A DNA stretch of 64,000 bases from Macrotrachela quadricornifera (GCA_022393335.1 JAJEKB010021488.1:1831406-1895405), one strand, 5' to 3'. Numbered from the stretch's first letter, positions 26,001 through 37,525 are shown. The notes: generated from the letters alone by a model not told the origin. Program-made: numbers and translations.

Positions 26001-27308
26001 AAAACAATCAAGCACATGAAAAAAATCAGGTCAGTCATTAGTCAACATTCTTGGTGCCCATTGCGAAAGTGAAAAGATGAAAAAGAATACTTTCAGTTAT
26101 TGCTCAAAGATCATGGAAATTCTCGAAGTAGAATATAGAATACGTTGGCGTGGATTTTTCAGAAAAGGTGTGTGGATCATTGGAGAAGTGGAAGGAAAGC
26201 GCGAAGAGATGGTTACTAATGATTTATTTCATAATGTAAAAAATTTTACTGGTTAAGAGGTGAGCAAAATGATAATGAGAAATGTCTGAACGTGATGATA
26301 CTGTTAGAGAGGTATTTTGTATGATTAGGAAAATATTTGATCATTCAGAATATCATTGAACTAAAGCCAGTGGGACCATACCATGTTGGATAGGACTTAT
26401 TATGGATTGTTATCGAACTGAGGGAATGGATATGAGATTGATACTTTTATGAACTAATAATTATGCATTCATTTCGAACTAAAAAAAATTTTATATTAGA
26501 ACATCAGAATGAGAAGTTTTTAATGTTAGTATCAATTTCACAGCATTATCCACAATTTTTCATAATACTTAAGAAAAATTGGAGAAATTTAATGAAGAAA
26601 GGAAAGCAAGAATTCTGACACATAGAAGTGACTCAATATCATAAATAGAAGGCATTGTAATTGTTACGAAGAGAAAGATAATCAATAAAAATTGGTTTTA
26701 TGTTTGCCAATAGCACTATATTATTTCATTAATGATATTTCACTCGTTCAATTTCATCTCAAATTGGGCTGTATTCAGCTATCTATTAGAAAATTACTTT
26801 GACTTCGGTTCATTTTGTTCTGTGCACTATATTAAGATGCGAGGTACATTGGAATTTTTTGAAAGTGAATGTTTTGCATTTTTATCTAAGAAAAATAAGT
26901 GTTACTTCATGATTTTATGTACCTTATTCATTTTTATTTGAATTATGAAAAACTAAATAGAATAACAAAAGCTGTTTTATATGTATAGAAGTTTTTAATA
27001 AATCTACAGATTTTATACGCATCTAGAGAATAATTCAAGGAAAAGTTTCGCGTGAAAATGTACGTAGTATGATATGTTAAGCATGATATTTTCGTTAGTT
27101 CTGTCGAAAAATCGAAGATGACTCCGGATTATTTAGTGAATTTTTCTTTGTAAACGTTTACTAACGCTCAGTTTTCGATTTCAAAAACTTCACCAAGATA
27201 GATGATATCGCTTTAATAATTTTCGTGGAACTTCAAAGAGAAAATTTGAATCCTTCTTGCCAGACCAAAAATAATAAATTCGTCCTTTCGGGTAACTGAA
27301 TTCATACC

Positions 27309-27920
27309 GGCATTACCTACCGACCTGATATTCCATAGGAAGTAATATTGTCTGAAAGGAGTATATGCTGAGTTTTACACCAAATGAAAGCTTGTCAAAA
27401 ATGGAATTTAGTGACACTAAATAATAAGAGTTTTCTAAATTCTGGAATGCCGAACTTGAGAAATTTCGAGAAATTTTATGCATTAAAAAAAGATTAAAAA
27501 CTCACATTTTCTATATGAAAAAAAAACGCTAGGTTTTCTCATAAAAATAGGCTTTTTTCTTCATTATTTCTACTACCTCGCATGTTTCGAAACACATTTA
27601 TTCGATTCAGTTTTCTATGCTGTATCCATTGAATATATTTCGAAATATGTTCGGTAATATAAATAATGAAGAAGAGCGAATTTTATGAGGCAGGCTAGTG
27701 CTTTTTTTTCATTTAGAAAGTGTGAGTTTTGAAACGTTTTTTAATGCATAAAATTTCTCGAAATTTCTCAAGTTCAACATTATAAAATTTACAAAACCCT
27801 TTCAATTCAGTACCATTAAATTCCGTTTTTGACGAACTTTCATTTGGTATAAAAGTCTCCTATACTCCTTTCAAGAATAATATTATTTTCTATGGGGTAT
27901 CAGGTCGGTTGGTAACATCT
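27309..27920. repeat. Large fold-back, about 300-bp arms around a small loop
   Basis: The outer left sequence GTTACCAACCGACCTGATA-type (27311-27330) pairs with the right end at about 27900-27920. Pairing continues through CCTTTCA/TGAAAGG, AAATGAAAGCTTG/ACTTTCATTTGG, TTCGAGAAATTTTATGCATT and TTCTTCATTATTT. The arms meet near 27600-27635. A transcript across it would form an unusually long double-stranded hairpin. No ORF. Confidence 0.7.
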
Positions 27921-28728
27921 GTGCATTGCAGAACTCATGCCGTCAAAATCGTGACACTTTTGGCGATTATTCGCGATTTTCGCTTAACTTTTACATCGGT
28001 AATATTATGGTAAAATAACATGATATCTCTCATCTTTTCATGTTATTGTATCTGTAGCTCTGTCTGCTCCTGTACTTAAGCTTTTTGGCTCTGTTATTCG
28101 CTCTTCTTTTAACGATTAGTTTTATCTGTCAATTTGATTCTTTTTTTGGGAGAAGAAACATGAAGAAAATGAACTCGAATAGGCTCTACGATATCCTGTC
28201 TGACGTCATCTTTCGATTTTTACGCGATTTTGATGCCATGGGAATATTAAACCCTTCTATGAATGTCGTGGAACAACAAAACGCATCATCAGAGAATATT
28301 AAACACTTCTGCGATGACGGAAGAAAAATAAACCTCCTGTCGGAGAATACGAAAATTTTGTCAGTGAAGACAGAATAACCTACTCTTCAACAATATCATT
28401 TATGGTCTTCGTTTTCTTGTATCCTAAGCCGTATATACCATTTCAACCATAAATTTTTCGAGAGTTTATGAAAAAAATATCATCAATCTTTAAAGGGTTT
28501 ATAGAAATAATTTTAATGTACGAGATTGATTACTCGACCGGTTTCTTTTACAATGTATATTGACTGCCTCCACATTTAGAATGAGATAAAAAAAATAAAA
28601 GAAGAGAAGAGAAGCAAACCACTTTGTATGTTGTTTTTTTAAATTTTATATATCAAGGCCACAAATACAAAGAACGAGAAAAAAACACCTAAAAAAAGGC
28701 CTTTATACGTGATTCTTGATCAAAAGAA

Positions 28729-28914
28729 ATGAAAAAGAAATATGTTACACCGTCTGTCAATAGAAATACGAAGCATTTTCGTCTACGTTTCATTAAAGAC
28801 ATTCATAAAGAAGGAATAAAACACAAGAAAAACGTAGAATTCTTGTTTTTCAATGACTATGACCATGGAAACGTCTCTATACGAGGCTATTCGAAACGAG
28901 GTATCTCTGTATAA
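28729..28914 (+). promoter_or_regulatory. Upstream ORF overlapping the NACHT start
   Basis: A 61-codon frame in a different phase begins 124 nt before the NACHT ATG and ends 59 nt inside the coding sequence. If the transcript starts upstream of 28729, ribosomes using this ATG would bypass the NACHT start, so it would lower translation. A TATA-like TTTTATATATC lies near 28647-28657. The transcript start is unknown. Confidence 0.3.
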
Positions 28915-31900
28915 AATTTCAAACTTGATTAAGCCAGATGTTGATTGTAATTTATCACATTTCGATCCAAATGATTTAAATTTTATTTCACTGATTCAGT
29001 TGGCTGCTGAAAATAGTGTTTACAAATATGGTGCACTTCGTCTTCTTTATAAAAACCGTAATAGTCCAAAGAAAATGCAAATTGAAAAACATTTAGCATT
29101 CTATTCCAATAATTATGATTCATCAAACAACGAAAAAAATGATTTATTTCTTGAATTCACTGTTTCTCGACTTCTTCATACACGTATTAGCCGATGTCTA
29201 CCTGAAAGAATGCATGTTATTAATGTAGCCCTTTGGAATTATGACGAAGTATCATTACAGGAACGAAAATTAAATATTGGATTGACATATAACGAATTTC
29301 TTAAAGTACGTATCTATACATTATTTAGATGGCTAGCGGAGATGCGAACCAATATTTCGTCGATACGTGATTCTGAAAAATACGCTATTATCGAAAATGA
29401 ATTGTTACATCACCTAGAAGCCTATTACCTTTTGCATGATATTGGACAAGTTCCTGTAGAATTTAGTAAAGATATGAAGCGGGAAAATTTGAATAAAAAA
29501 AAATCACTTAGACTCCTTGTACGGGAATGTTATGAAGACATTGCACAAAATATCATCAAGAAAATCAAAAACCTTCAACCAAAAGAAGAATATATAATTC
29601 CAACGGGTTGGGATGGTCATGCCGTTTGTGTTACGTTTAGACGAATCGATCAGACTTGGATCAGTATTCGTGTTGATAATCCTAGTCCGTTCAATCCACC
29701 AAAGATGCACGAAATTGAGCTCATTGCACCAGGTGTTCATCGAATTCGGTCGAAAGTATTGGGACAATTAGATGATGCAAATTTAGTTCAGAATACCAAT
29801 TACTTTATGTTACTAGTTGAAAGTGTAAAAGAAAATTTAAATTTTAAGACAGGTGTTCGACTTATTTATAATTTTGATAACAAGATAAAGGGTCTCGAAC
29901 AAAGAAATGATGAGAAAGCACCGACAATTGTTGAACAAGCATCTACCAATTGTGTGGTGAAATGTTTTGAACCAGGTTTACGAATACGCTTTGGTAGACA
30001 ATATAAAGAAATTTGCGAAGCACTACTTAAACAAGAAAAAATCACAATTATTGAATTGATGGATAAATGCAAAAAATACTGGAAATACTGTGCTAATGGT
30101 TTACCGGATCAATTTGTGCTATTTAAGAAAATAGATAAAATAAATATTTTACCAATTGAACCTAATTTTTTTCTTCATGAGAAATTAAAATCGAGCTATA
30201 AACGACATTACCAATATATTTCCAATATTGTTACTGAACAACCTTCACATGGTTTACAAGAAACATTCATTAATCTAAATTTTAAAGAAGAAGAAACACT
30301 TATTGGATTTGAAAATCTCTTTTGTAAATCTCGTATTCTTATACTTGGAGAAGCAGGTTCTGGAAAGACAACAATATGTCAATATGCAGCATATTCCTGG
30401 GCTTGTGAAACTTTATGGCAAAATCAATTCGATTGGTTATTCTACATTAAAATGCGCAATTTAAATAAGGATATCTATCCATCAAGAGAAAGAGACTATG
30501 TATTAATAGATATTATTATCAATGAATGTTTCAAGGAATCAACATTTATCGAAATCGATCGACGTAAATTAGAATTTCAAATTGCACGTTCATCAAAAAT
30601 TCTTTGGATTCTCGATGGATGTGATGAACGAATTATTCCATCTCATTTAAGTGCTGTCGAACGAGACCTATTAAGTAAGCCAAATCTTCTTCTTACATCA
30701 AGACCATATGGAACGCACAGTTGTCATTATGATATGAAAGTTAATGTACAAAATTTTACGGATGATAATATTAAAACTTACATCAAAAAATATTTTTCTT
30801 ACCTTAAACGTACTACTGCTAAAAACTGTGAAGACTTCATATTTAACTCATGCCAATTACAGAAAGTAGCACACATTCCTGTATGTCTTCAATTAATTTG
30901 TATTTTGTGGGACAATAATCAGACAAAAAAATTGAATAATATTAAAAGAGCAGGAGAGCTCTATGAGAAAATGTGTGAATATCTTTTACGAAGATATCTA
31001 CTGAAATTTCATGGTTTATGTACATCTGCTTTAGCAAGCAAAGATATCTTTGAACATTCAAGTGCAGAATCGTTTAGACTTTTAGAGTATTTAGCTTTCA
31101 TAGCTACACAACCAAACACATTTTCTATTAGCGGAGAACAAATTTCGAATATAACAGGCCGATTATTTATGGATGTACTTCAAAGTGGTCTACTCAAACA
31201 GAAATCAAGAGATCCTTCTCCAATACTTGCTGAGAATTTATACTATTTTATTCATCGTAGTTTTCAAGAATATCTTTGTGCTCGTTATATGAGACGTGAA
31301 TTAGCATCAACTTGTGAAGAAAAACAAAAGCGAGTAATTAGGTTTATTAACGACCACAAATATTATCGTTGGATGCGACAAACATTTCAGTTCTTCTTTG
31401 ATTTGGATCGATCAGATGCATGCATGGAAAAATTTTGGTCTGCTATTGACTACGAACCACGTGATTTAATTGGACTTCGACATTTTACTCGTATGATACA
31501 ATGGTTTCCTAATGGAACTTGCGAACTTGGAACTGAAGATAAGACGAACATTGATAGAAGAACTATTGATGTTATCAAAAGATGGATATTGAATAAAGAT
31601 CGTCGACCTCATGATTCTGCTAATATTTACCTATTCGAATGGTCAGTTGACGTGATTAGTGAGCAGATTTGGTTGGATGCATTCAAAGAAGATCTCTTCA
31701 TTGAGAATTCATCAAAACGACGTTATTTCATATCTGAATTATGGTCAGAAACAAATATTTTTGAACTTAGAAATATCTATGAACAAATTCCAAAAGATGT
31801 AAACAAAATATATACTTTAATTAAGAATGGACCTATTGAGCGTGGCCTTAGATCTTTACAAATCGACATCAGTAAATTTTCTCCACCAATTTTTCCAAAG

Positions 31901-32413
31901 CAAAAAAACATACCTAACTGGTTACAGGAAGTCCATGACAAAACAAAACGAAATGAATCAATTATGACATTAGAAGAATTTCAAAACATTTTAAATAATT
32001 ATTCATCCTATGCTGAATTGAACCATCTAGCAACGATACTTGATATACACACATGGCCACTTAAGATCGATTCATCTGCTCTAACCAATATTGGTCCAGA
32101 AACATTAGAACTTATTTTAGAATTATCTCAAAAGAATGCATTGTTTTATCGTGATTTCAATTTACCCATTATTTCTTTTCTTCGACTCTATGAAAAATCC
32201 GATGATCATGGTGAAACTCTTTGTTCACTCATTGCATCGATTGCACTTAACAGTACTTGTATTATCACGGCATCACCTGAACGACAAACTTCAGTCCGTG
32301 TTGACAAGCACGAGAACGTTGAGGATATTGATCTTGGCATTAACCGTCGATCAAAATTACTATTAGAATTCGATAGAATCCGACAGATTTATGGATATTC
32401 ATATGACTTTTAG
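28853..32413 (+). CDS. NACHT NTPase with N-terminal permuted papain-like candidate domain (1186 aa, single exon)
   Basis: Walker A GEAGSGKTT is at 499-507, Walker B ILWILDGCDE at 583-592, sensor LLLTSRP at 612-618 and the NACHT-end motif FIHRSFQEYL at 799-808. This is a complete STAND/NACHT core. Residues 1-240 are mostly helical. Residues 241-390 hold, in order, GWDGHA (His256), RVDNPSP (Asn276) and EQASTNCVVKC (Gln362, Cys367). That His-Asn-Gln/Cys order resembles circularly permuted papain-like proteases and is the basis of the domain call, which is inference. The tail (about 640-1186) is helical with no visible LRR or TPR units. The start reads MTMTMETS. The third ATG (28865) has the best Kozak context (ACCATGG) and may be the real start. 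There are no introns in 3.5 kb, unlike the neighbours, which suggests a retrocopy or an acquired gene. A probable innate-immune or stress NLR-like switch. Confidence 0.85.
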   Translation: MTMTMETSLYEAIRNEVSLYKISNLIKPDVDCNLSHFDPNDLNFISLIQLAAENSVYKYGALRLLYKNRNSPKKMQIEKHLAFYSNNYDSSNNEKNDLFLEFTVSRLLHTRISRCLPERMHVINVALWNYDEVSLQERKLNIGLTYNEFLKVRIYTLFRWLAEMRTNISSIRDSEKYAIIENELLHHLEAYYLLHDIGQVPVEFSKDMKRENLNKKKSLRLLVRECYEDIAQNIIKKIKNLQPKEEYIIPTGWDGHAVCVTFRRIDQTWISIRVDNPSPFNPPKMHEIELIAPGVHRIRSKVLGQLDDANLVQNTNYFMLLVESVKENLNFKTGVRLIYNFDNKIKGLEQRNDEKAPTIVEQASTNCVVKCFEPGLRIRFGRQYKEICEALLKQEKITIIELMDKCKKYWKYCANGLPDQFVLFKKIDKINILPIEPNFFLHEKLKSSYKRHYQYISNIVTEQPSHGLQETFINLNFKEEETLIGFENLFCKSRILILGEAGSGKTTICQYAAYSWACETLWQNQFDWLFYIKMRNLNKDIYPSRERDYVLIDIIINECFKESTFIEIDRRKLEFQIARSSKILWILDGCDERIIPSHLSAVERDLLSKPNLLLTSRPYGTHSCHYDMKVNVQNFTDDNIKTYIKKYFSYLKRTTAKNCEDFIFNSCQLQKVAHIPVCLQLICILWDNNQTKKLNNIKRAGELYEKMCEYLLRRYLLKFHGLCTSALASKDIFEHSSAESFRLLEYLAFIATQPNTFSISGEQISNITGRLFMDVLQSGLLKQKSRDPSPILAENLYYFIHRSFQEYLCARYMRRELASTCEEKQKRVIRFINDHKYYRWMRQTFQFFFDLDRSDACMEKFWSAIDYEPRDLIGLRHFTRMIQWFPNGTCELGTEDKTNIDRRTIDVIKRWILNKDRRPHDSANIYLFEWSVDVISEQIWLDAFKEDLFIENSSKRRYFISELWSETNIFELRNIYEQIPKDVNKIYTLIKNGPIERGLRSLQIDISKFSPPIFPKQKNIPNWLQEVHDKTKRNESIMTLEEFQNILNNYSSYAELNHLATILDIHTWPLKIDSSALTNIGPETLELILELSQKNALFYRDFNLPIISFLRLYEKSDDHGETLCSLIASIALNSTCIITASPERQTSVRVDKHENVEDIDLGINRRSKLLLEFDRIRQIYGYSYDF

Positions 32414-32622
32414 AAAGCAAGTTTACATTTAAATTGAAAAAGTTCATGATGTAAGGATGAGAGCGTGAGTTTGAACAAATAGATTTACCATGACGCGTTT
32501 CGTCCTATTTCAAAGCCTTATCGAATAGCTTTACCTCTGTATAAATTCAATATGTTTAAGAATAATTCGAAAGAATAAAAATAAATATATCGTTCAAAGT
32601 TAAGTTGAAATAATATAGGGAA

Positions 32623-35600
32623 CTAGGGGAGATTCCCGGCGTTGTCTGGAACGTCTTTTATTGGTCTTCAGCGTAAAGAAAAAGATATTGAAAAAGACTG
32701 AGAGTGAAATACAATTTTTATTCCAAAGCTGTTTGATAGACAATACTTTTAGTTTTCGCATCAGGGACAAGTGCATACAAATTCTTTCCAGTCCAAACTC
32801 TTAAGCATGCCGCGTAAAGTTGACCATGAGAAAAGCAAGGAGCTTCTAGGTTGATACCGACAACTTTAAGAAATTGTCCTTAAACTTTATTGATCGACAT
32901 GGCGAAGGCAAGACGTACTGGAAACTGCAAGCGCTTGAATTCAAAGGGCATATCGGAAGGGTTGGTGGTATCGTCAATACCATGAGGTATCAATATTTTG
33001 GCGCATAGCCGTGTGCCACTGCATGACTGAGGCGCATCCCTTAAGCAGTTGTTGAACAAAACGTCCAGCAGATACATCACCTGTAAATGCACTCGCATGT
33101 TGGTTGTGAGTTCTAGTTTTCGCACATATCTCTGGAGACATGAAGCTTTCAAGAAAACTTTGAGTTCATCAGCCACGGTTTCTCCCTGAATAACGGGTAA
33201 AGTTTGATGAAAATCAGCTGCAAGAAGGACGGCCACTCCACCCATAAGTGTTTGATTGCCCCTAAGATCTTGAAGGGTTTGATCCAGAGCTTCCAAGGCA
33301 TTTTTATGAGATATTGTGCACTCATCTCACACACTCAGTACACACTCTTCCAAAACCTTAGCTTATCCTGTACCTTTACTGATGTTGCAGGTAGGAGCTT
33401 CAGAATGTGACAGGTTAGGAGGCAGTTTTAAGGTGGAATGAGCAGTGCGATCATTGTGTAACAATTCGGTAGCTCATTAATTTGTTGATGCATATTGTCT
33501 TCCATGAAATAAACGCGTTGACCATTTTCCAGAAGTACTGACAAATGCACCACAGTCTGCCTCGTTGCTACTAATGTATCTAGCCATCAATTTGTGTTGC
33601 ACTTCATTAATTGCAGTTTCATCCCTTTCTAAACCAAACATAGCCTGATCACCTCCCTGGTTCACGTACTTGACCGAATTATAGTATTCAACATTGATGT
33701 GAGTTTGGACGATTCGAGAGAAAAATGGACACTACGGGATAACCTATTTATTGTCGATCTCTAGCTTTCGCGATTAGCTTCCTATTTTCACTTTGATGTT
33801 TGCTTTAATGCCACTATTTTCCGCTCGTCTTCTTCTGTATAGTGAATACCCATCATCCTCAGTTTGAGTTGTATTGACGAACGTTCTTGGATACTTTTTG
33901 GTACATTTGCCATCTTTCATGTAAGAAGATCGAGGATTAACATCTCCACATGGACTATGAATCATACTTTTCACTATCATTTTGAACAGGTAGAGTTCTC
34001 GTTCTGAATCGGACAAGTCTGCACTGATGATACTATTTATGTCATTTGGAGTGACTTTTACCTTCAGCTATACCAGGATATGTGCATGTGGCAATCCTCG
34101 CTTTTGCCGTTCGATCGAGTACATCCAACGCCGAGTTGGTCCAAGAACATGACCCTTCGTCATAGCAACCATCATGATGAGCTTGTTCAGGCATGAGTTC
34201 TATTTGAATTTCTTCCCATTTCTGGTTGCAAGTGAATGTTACAAACAGATCTGGTCTTCCATACTTTCTGACGTATGCCAGAGCGTGTTGGGTGTATTCG
34301 TGCATATGTCGCGACTTCCGATGAATGTGAATAGTAGAATCACTAGCTGACCAACGCTGTCGGCGTTGCCATCTTTTGCTACTGCAACTTTCAAGTGGAT
34401 ATATTGCTCCACTCTAAGTATCTGCTAATTGAAGCGAATATAGAATAATCGTTTGCTTTCAATTTTGACATACATGTCAACTGCGAACTGATGAAAGAGT
34501 TGACGGCATCTCAAAATCTAATTGATAGTTCTAGCATGTGTCATCATTCTATATGCAGAGAAGTCTATGGCCGACACCTTTTCTGTTATTGGCTGGCATT
34601 TTCATTCTTGGATTAATCCACTGGATAGAGAAGTGATAACAATCTTCTCCTTCCCAAAAGTTGAGAGAATACTATAAAGCATCATAAGATCTGTGTGTCT
34701 AAGTCACTCTCTGCACTTGGTTGTTTTGCTTCTCCACAACGACGTCGTGTTCCAGAGGCTCTGGAGAAAGGTTAAGTGGTGTCAGCTTGACTTAAACACT
34801 GGAGTAACGCATGTTAGGAGTTTCTCCATGTCACTTGAGACCATTACAGTGGAAATACGCGTTGCCCATTCTACCAATGTTGAACTGAGAATAGTTCTCA
34901 TAGTTGTTCTATGGTTTGTATCGAAGCGCTTCATCTTTGAGTAGCTGCTTGTCTAGTGCGCTGTTCGTCGTTTCGGGCTCGTCTCTGTTCTGACGTCTCC
35001 ACTAATCTGGGAGGAACCCGTCGTGCTCGATCTTCTCATTCTTGTTCGAGATAGTTTGGTTTATTATTACAATTGAAAAGAGATGTAATATCACTGTGGC
35101 GAATATGAGTATTGGTATGAAAAGTAATCGAAAAGCAAGTTTATATATATGTTCATATAACACTCTAGAATGATTCAATAGGTTTATCAAATGATGTATG
35201 ACTCGTCCACTTGGTAAAATTCCAATGTGTCATACAGCAGAATTGAAATATGATACCAACATTCTGATCATATTTCACACGATACACTCAGTCAAATGAT
35301 GAATGATCTAGCAAGATATTCGCTTTGATGAATTTCTAATTTTCTTTATCCTGTGCCCAATTATTTACTAATACCGACTTCCTCCGACGTACTATTCGTT
35401 TCGAAGCATTGTATATACTATCGACTCATGCCGATACCACATTTCGATTCATCAAATCTAAAATCTCCATCCATTCGTTTTTCTAAAAATGCACGTGTCC
35501 TCGTTCGTTGTTTTTTGCAATTGGATCTTTGTTAGTTATTGACTAACCAATCTAATGTCGCGGCAAATGGACTGCGGATTCAAGCTTATCATCCTCAAAA

Positions 35601-35873
35601 ACCCTTAGTTATACGTTTTCTACTTGGTCACAATCAGAATCTCCCAATCATTAGGTCTATGATAATTCGGGACGCTGTATTTTGCCTAGTCATATATATA
35701 GTTCGGCTTCCGTGGACCTTGAATGAATTTTTTTCGGCTAAAAAGTAATCATTGACTTACTTCGGGATGCTAGAATGCACCCTGAAAAATTTGGTTGTAT
35801 CTGCTTCGATGCTAAGAAAATGCATGAAGAACAAACAGATAGACAAACAAACTTTTTTCTTTATATATATAGA
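32623..35873 (-). mobile_element. Helitron, 3251 bp, both termini recognisable, defective
   Basis: On the minus strand the 5' end at 35873 starts TCTATATATATAAAG, preceded by A. The 3' end at 32623 is CTAG followed by T. Just before it comes GACAACGCCGGGAATCTCCC, which matches the usual CAACGCCGGG hairpin region of Helitron 3' ends, although the left hairpin arm has decayed. A|TC...CTAG|T is the rule for Helitron insertion into an AT dinucleotide. Rep/helicase remnants in the same orientation fill 32718-35020. The remaining 5' 850 bp shows no gene. Confidence 0.82.
32718..35020 (-). pseudogene. Helitron Rep/helicase (RepHel), broken
   Basis: Pieces appear in order on the minus strand. At 35020-34935 is an Arg/Gln-rich N-terminal segment. 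At about 34870-34790 are Cys-containing zinc-finger traces. At 34370-34042 is a Helitron_like_N domain (VRKYGRPDLFVTFTCN). At 34115-34078 is the HUH motif QKRGLPHAHILV in a shifted frame, followed by TAG. At 34016-33774 and 33665-33477 lie downstream blocks (FGLERDETAINEVQ). At 33475-32718 is a Pif1-type helicase (CNISKGTG, then VLLAADFHQTLPVI, then FPVRLAFAMSINKV), with an in-frame TAA at 32880. The frame after that stop continues GQFLKVVGINLEAP to 32718. The Walker A segment expected between 33477 and 33475 is absent, so an internal deletion is likely. It cannot encode a working protein. Confidence 0.8.
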
Positions 35874-36690
35874 TAAACATAGGGCATGTCTTATTGAATT
35901 CAGATAAAAAATAAAGTTTTATATAATCATATAATTTATGATTCGTATATACACAAGACATGTCCTGTAAGATTTAGAAAAAAGAAAATATAAAGTTTTT
36001 CGTCACATTTCATTTTAGCACTATAGAATGAATTTTAAATATACGTTAGAAACGGGTTGTTTCTTTCATTGTCGATTTTCTTTATTGTGTTGGATAAGTA
36101 TACGTAGAACAGAATAATTTTATTCAAACTCACATCAGTATAAGTGAATTATTTTTTCTTAAATGTTAAAATTGTTCCATATTAGTACTGGGAGAAAATC
36201 GTATGCTGATTACTTTTAGATCATCTTGAGTATTTCTACATTTACTTTATTATAATCTATTAATTGATTTTAATCCATTATTTGAGATTAATCTATTTTA
36301 ATCAGTTATTTTCATTTAATCACGTTTAATAACATTTTAAGGTGAAAACTGCTTTTACCTAGATTCGAATCTATACATCTGATTTTCTTATATTCATAAA
36401 TTGTGAACTTATCAACGATCTAAATCCTGACATATACGATAAAGTTGAAACCTCTATATAAATTATTCAAAATTGAGATGGCGCAATTAGAAAAAAATCT
36501 ATTATGTTTGAGAAATCGATTAAAATTAGGTTATTAGTCGTGCTTTTACATGAGACGTTTTCATATACGAATGGTAATTTTATGTTACAAATTTTTAGAG
36601 ATGTCGTTTTTTAAACCGGATCTTTTTGCATAAAAAATCAGTTCGAACATTTTCAAGTTGACTAATTTGTCAACCATTCCATTTGAAATT
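35874..36690. other. AT-rich spacer, no gene seen
   Basis: Between the Helitron and the next coding-like exons. Contains a run of TTAATC/GATTAA-type short repeats near 36240-36330. Nothing codes. Confidence 0.45.
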
Positions 36691-36713
36691 AGATGAACTT
36701 TTGGTTTCTTTAA

Positions 36714-37525
36714 TCAACCTGCACTACTTCGATTCTTCGAACAATACCAAAACTTGGGACTTTATATTGTTCCTTTTATATTTGATATGCTAGTACAATT
36801 GGCGGTAATGCTCGATGATGGGAAGATTTTTAATCTGGATGGTACTGGTTTTCTCACATCAATGAATTTATTTCTTCACATTATTGGTGAACCAGGTGAG
36901 TTTTTTTTAGTTTTTGATGTATTGTTATTGCTTTTGTTTTGCTGTTAAGGTACAAATAAATCGAGCTTGTTTAAAGTATTTAATAATAGTATCAATGTAT
37001 TAAAATAAATATTTCCTTTATTTTTTTCCAAACCTATTGTGAAAATTATAAATGATTAAGATAAAATAAGTACGATCGATTTAGTAGCAAATAATGAAAC
37101 AGAATTGTCATCATATCAACGACTATCAAAACGAGTAAATTATCAGTGTCAAACGTTATCAATATAAAATCACGATACAGCGGACTATCAAGACTTTTTT
37201 TTCTGTTTTGTTTTTTTCACAAACTTTAAATATAAACCTTTTAAACGGTAATCTTTTCAATTGTGAAGTCTTACTTTCATTTTAGGAAAGTGTATTTATA
37301 TCTAAAGATGAATTTGATGTTATAAATACTAGATTTGTAGTGTATTTATCTGATGCAGTAGATAATGGTCTCAAAACAGTTGAATTTAAACTTTTATGCT
37401 AATGTTTTGATACAATGAAAAAAGCATCTCATACAACAAGATCTTCATCATCCGTTATTGTGCGTGATTCCATCAATATATTTGATGCATCAACTAGAAA
37501 TATACTATCATCTGTATGTTGACAA
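36714..37525 (+). pseudogene. Possible exons of an unidentified gene next to the hAT insertion
   Basis: About 36714-36895 is open, reading FNQPALLRFFEQYQNLGLYI and onward to LHIIGEPG, with a donor-like GTGAG just after it. A second open stretch begins near 37287 after TTTTAG and reads ESVFISKDEFDVINTRFVVY before a stop near 37400. A third block follows. The composition is more gene-like than that of its surroundings. I do not recognise the family, and no continuation is seen on the far side of the hAT element, whose 8-bp target site begins at 37562. It may be a host gene truncated by rearrangement. Confidence 0.3.

Larger units (their letters stand above)
22522..28728. other. Gene-poor 6-kb stretch
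   Basis: No coding gene is supported. The contents are a degenerate 78-bp tandem array (clearest 25180-26000) and a large fold-back (27309-27920). ORFs at 23708, 25092, 25720, 26732 and 28085 are short, AT-biased and without recognisable motifs. The 28085-28378 frame (97 codons) has a hydrophobic start and a stretch of mixed composition, and could be a small exon, but I cannot support that. Confidence 0.5.

Noticed and set aside
34693..35748. Plus-strand ORFs at 34693, 35353 and 35539
   Set aside because: They lie within the minus-strand Helitron, antisense to RepHel traces or in its leader, and show no family motif.
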